Origin: Lachnospiraceae bacterium
GTDB taxonomy: Bacteria > Bacillota > Clostridia > Lachnospirales > Lachnospiraceae
Assembly (NCBI GenBank): GCA_017938485.1
Contig: JAGBBM010000114.1
Location: forward strand, 1-44,443
Length of the DNA: 44,443 bases
Reading direction: 5' to 3'
Under the pieces are notes generated by a model. That model saw nothing but the letters and a program-made list of their open reading frames with translations. It ran no database searches and was not told the DNA's origin. Below are positions 42,501 through 44,443 of this stretch, one piece after another; positions within the stretch are counted from its first letter, which is position 1, and the number at the start of each line of letters is the position of its first letter. The position numbers and the translations under genes are program-made.

Positions 42501-42716
42501 TTAATTAGCTTCTTTTTTTGCAAGGTATTCGTTAATTGAAGAAACAACCTCATTAACATCCATACCATGTACCATACAAGCTTCCTCTAATGACTCCATA
42601 GCTGCTGAAGGGCAACCAACACAGTGCATGCCTGATGCCATAAGAATTGCAGCATTGCCCGGGTCAATCTCTATAATCTCGTGAATAAGCATAGACTTAT
42701 CAACTTGCTTTGCCAT
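42501..42716 (-). CDS. DUF1858 (hybrid-cluster-associated redox disulfide) protein
   Basis: A 71-aa protein with the DUF1858 signature: an N-terminal helix pair, then ASGMHCVGCPSA with a CxxC pair, then a C-terminal helix ending NEYLAKK. The domain is found fused to or near hybrid-cluster protein and other redox enzymes; the CxxC probably forms a reversible disulfide or binds a metal. AAAAGGAGG precedes the ATG. It is the first gene of an operon with the BI-1 protein and diverges from pflB. Confidence 0.9.
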   Translation of the reverse strand: MAKQVDKSMLIHEIIEIDPGNAAILMASGMHCVGCPSAAMESLEEACMVHGMDVNEVVSSINEYLAKKEAN

Positions 42717-42880
42717 AATATGAGACCTCCTTTTAAATGATATAACATATCATACATTTAATATACCTTATAAAATATAAAAAATGCAAAATCAAATTTA
42801 GTATATCAAAATAGAAGAAAAAAGTCTATGAAAAACCATATAAATTATCTTTTAAATCAGAGATATTTTATATTTTCAAT

Positions 42881-42899
42881 ATTGTATACTGTATACAAT
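42881..42899. promoter_or_regulatory. Perfect 19-bp palindromic operator upstream of pflB
   Basis: ATTGTATAC-T-GTATACAAT is a perfect dyad. A further half-site GTATACAAT lies at 42947-42955, inside the pflB promoter spacer. Sites of this form are often bound by GntR-type repressors; the regulator is not identified. Confidence 0.7.
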
Positions 42900-42939
42900 A
42901 TATGTATCAAAAAAAGTACAAGAAAATGAAGATTATTCG

Positions 42940-42968
42940 TTGACGTGTATACAATAAAAATTTATAAT
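42940..42968 (+). promoter_or_regulatory. Strong pflB promoter
   Basis: TTGACG (42940-42945), exactly 17 bp, TATAAT (42963-42968). The spacer includes the operator half-site GTATACAAT. The leader of about 130 nt has two possible hairpins: AATTGGCG (42986) with CGTCAATT (43012), and ATTCA (43052) with TGAAT (43072) just before the ribosome site. Confidence 0.8.
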
Positions 42969-43105
42969 GTAATTACCGATCAGAGAATTGGCGGGGGTAC
43001 GGTAAGCTTAACGTCAATTTCTGACTATTAATAAAAGTACTTAATTAAAGCATTCAGAGCGATATTTTGCTTGAATAGCTAGTGTAAAAAGGAGGAATTA
43101 GAATA

Positions 43106-44443
43106 ATGGAATCAGCAGCATGGAATGGTTTCGTAGGCGGCAAGTGGCAGGAAGAAGTTAACTTAAGAGACTTCATCCAGAAGAACTACACTGTATATGA
43201 GGGAGATGACGCTTTCTTAGCAGAGCCTACACAGAACACTAAGGATTTATGGCAGATGGTACTTGACCTCAGCAAGAAGGAAAGAGAAGCAGGCGGTGTT
43301 CTTGATATGGATACTAAGGTTGTTTCAACTCTTACTTCACACGGTGCAGGTTACCTTGATAAGAGCAAGGAAAAGATCGTTGGTGTTCAGACAGACGCGC
43401 CATTCAAGAGAGGTATGAACGTTTACGGTGGTATCCGTATGGCTATGAAGGCATGTGAGGATAACGGATATAAGGTAGATCCAGAAGTTGTTGAGTTCTT
43501 CACTACACATAGAAAGACTCATAATGCAGGTGTATTTGATGTATATGATGAGGAGATTAGAAAGTGCCGTTCAAATCACATCATTACCGGTCTTCCAGAT
43601 GCTTACGGTCGTGGACGTATTATCGGTGACTACAGAAGAGTAGCACTTTATGGTATTGATTACTTAGTAGCAGACAAGAAGAAGCAGAAGGATTCATACG
43701 GTAAGGTTTATACTGATGATGTAATCAGAGCAAGAGAAGAGATTTCAGAGCAGATTAGAGCTCTTGGTGAGTTAAAGCAGATGGCAGCAGCTTACGGAAT
43801 TGATATTTCTAAGCCAGCTACAAACGTACAGGAAGCTATCCAGGCAGTATACTTCGGTTACCTTGGAGCAGTTAAGGAGCAGAACGGTGCAGCAATGTCA
43901 CTTGGACGTACTTCTACTTTCCTTGATTGTTATGCAGAAAGAGACTTAGCTAACGGTACATTTACTGAGGAGCAGATTCAGGAGTTCATTGATCACTTCA
44001 TTATGAAGCTTCGTATTGTTAAGTTTGCTCGTACACCAGAGTACAACCAGTTATTCTCAGGAGATCCAGTTTGGGTAACTGAGTCACTTGGTGGTGTTTG
44101 TATCGATGGTAGACCACTCGTTACTAAGATGACATTCAGATATCTTCACACTCTTGATAACTTAGGTGCAGCTCCAGAGCCAAACTTAACAGTTCTCTGG
44201 TCAACTAAGCTTCCTATCAACTTCAAGCAGTACTGTGCTAAGATGTCAATCAAGTCTTCATCAATCCAGTACGAGAATGATGATATGATGAGAGTAACTC
44301 ACGGTGATGATTACGCAATCGCTTGTTGTGTATCTTCAATGAGAGTTGGTAAGGAAATGCAGTTCTTCGGAGCTAGAGCAAACCTTGCTAAGTGTCTCCT
44401 TTACGCTATCAACGGTGGTGTTGATGAGTGTACAGGTGTACAG
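43106..44443 (+). CDS. pflB: Pyruvate formate-lyase, C-terminus cut by window edge
   Basis: The first 446 codons of a glycyl-radical enzyme that converts pyruvate and CoA to acetyl-CoA and formate, the main anaerobic pyruvate route. The adjacent active-site cysteines are Cys407-Cys408 in [12 protein letters not shown]. Other family stretches are [30 protein letters not shown] and the [15 protein letters not shown] region. The Gly-radical loop lies beyond the window. AAAAAGGAGG precedes ATG 43106. Codon choice looks like that of a highly expressed gene, in line with its strong promoter. The activating enzyme gene often follows pflB but cannot be seen here. Confidence 0.97.
   Translation, partial: MESAAWNGFVGGKWQEEVNLRDFIQKNYTVYEGDDAFLAEPTQNTKDLWQMVLDLSKKEREAGGVLDMDTKVVSTLTSHGAGYLDKSKEKIVGVQTDAPFKRGMNVYGGIRMAMKACEDNGYKVDPEVVEFFTTHRKTHNAGVFDVYDEEIRKCRSNHIITGLPDAYGRGRIIGDYRRVALYGIDYLVADKKKQKDSYGKVYTDDVIRAREEISEQIRALGELKQMAAAYGIDISKPATNVQEAIQAVYFGYLGAVKEQNGAAMSLGRTSTFLDCYAERDLANGTFTEEQIQEFIDHFIMKLRIVKFARTPEYNQLFSGDPVWVTESLGGVCIDGRPLVTKMTFRYLHTLDNLGAAPEPNLTVLWSTKLPINFKQYCAKMSIKSSSIQYENDDMMRVTHGDDYAIACCVSSMRVGKEMQFFGARANLAKCLLYAINGGVDECTGVQ

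Overview
The window looks like chromosomal DNA of a spore-forming-lineage member of the Lachnospiraceae (Clostridia, Bacillota). The DNA is AT-rich and genes carry strong AGGAGG-type ribosome sites. The gene set is that of a fermentative anaerobe: pyruvate formate-lyase, maturases of [FeFe]-hydrogenase, a clostridial 2[4Fe-4S] ferredoxin, SpoIIID, MecA and a PhoPR-linked pst operon. This placement is inferred from gene content; no rRNA gene is present.

Layout. 1-2.2 kb: the start of a membrane/coiled-coil protein (minus strand), then an orphan Card1-like (CARF plus PD-(D/E)XK) nuclease. 2.0-3.2 kb: a yybP-ykoY manganese riboswitch in front of a CaCA-type cation exchanger. 3.2-3.8 kb: a giant palindrome (element 1). 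3.8-10.4 kb: a Csp-like subtilisin, a zinc-ribbon membrane protein, a FapA/DUF342 protein and a thiol-redox trio (trxB, ccdA, a TlpA-like thioredoxin). 10.4-13.6 kb: spoIIID and a YhaO/YhaN (SbcD/SbcC-like) pair. 13.6-13.95 kb: palindromic element 2. 13.96-19 kb, minus strand: prs, a DnaI-like helicase loader, a DnaB/DnaD-like initiation protein and murC, with two groups of DnaA boxes between the last two. 19-22.5 kb: nadB-nadC, two small membrane proteins and a 71-bp tandem repeat. 22.5-23.7 kb, minus: a lipoprotein and a repeat-containing protein. 23.9-30.5 kb: pyk, an HD-domain protein, hydG, two surface/membrane proteins and hydF. 30.5-33.3 kb: a large secreted surface protein. 33.4-39.8 kb: pstS-C-A-B-phoU-phoP-phoR, with a circularly permuted PstS. 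39.9-41.4 kb: ferredoxin and mecA. 41.4-41.8 kb: palindromic element 3. 41.8-42.7 kb, minus: a DUF1858 protein and a Bax-inhibitor-1 family protein. From 43.1 kb to the edge: pflB (partial) behind a strong promoter with a perfect palindromic operator.

The most unusual content is the family of three large nested palindromes (about 3229-3754, 13565-13947, 41386-41778). Elements 2 and 3 share one roughly 270-bp unit in opposite orientations. Each unit sits inside a different long outer hairpin and ends in a different central hairpin, so the outer and central stems differ in sequence while pairing is kept. The arrangement fits one hairpin-inserting element nested inside another copy of itself; I know of no named family that matches. 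Other points of interest are the orphan Card1-like nuclease, the permuted PstS, the DnaA boxes next to the helicase-loader operon, and the operator in front of pflB.

All calls come from reading the sequence and remembered family features; no database search was run.
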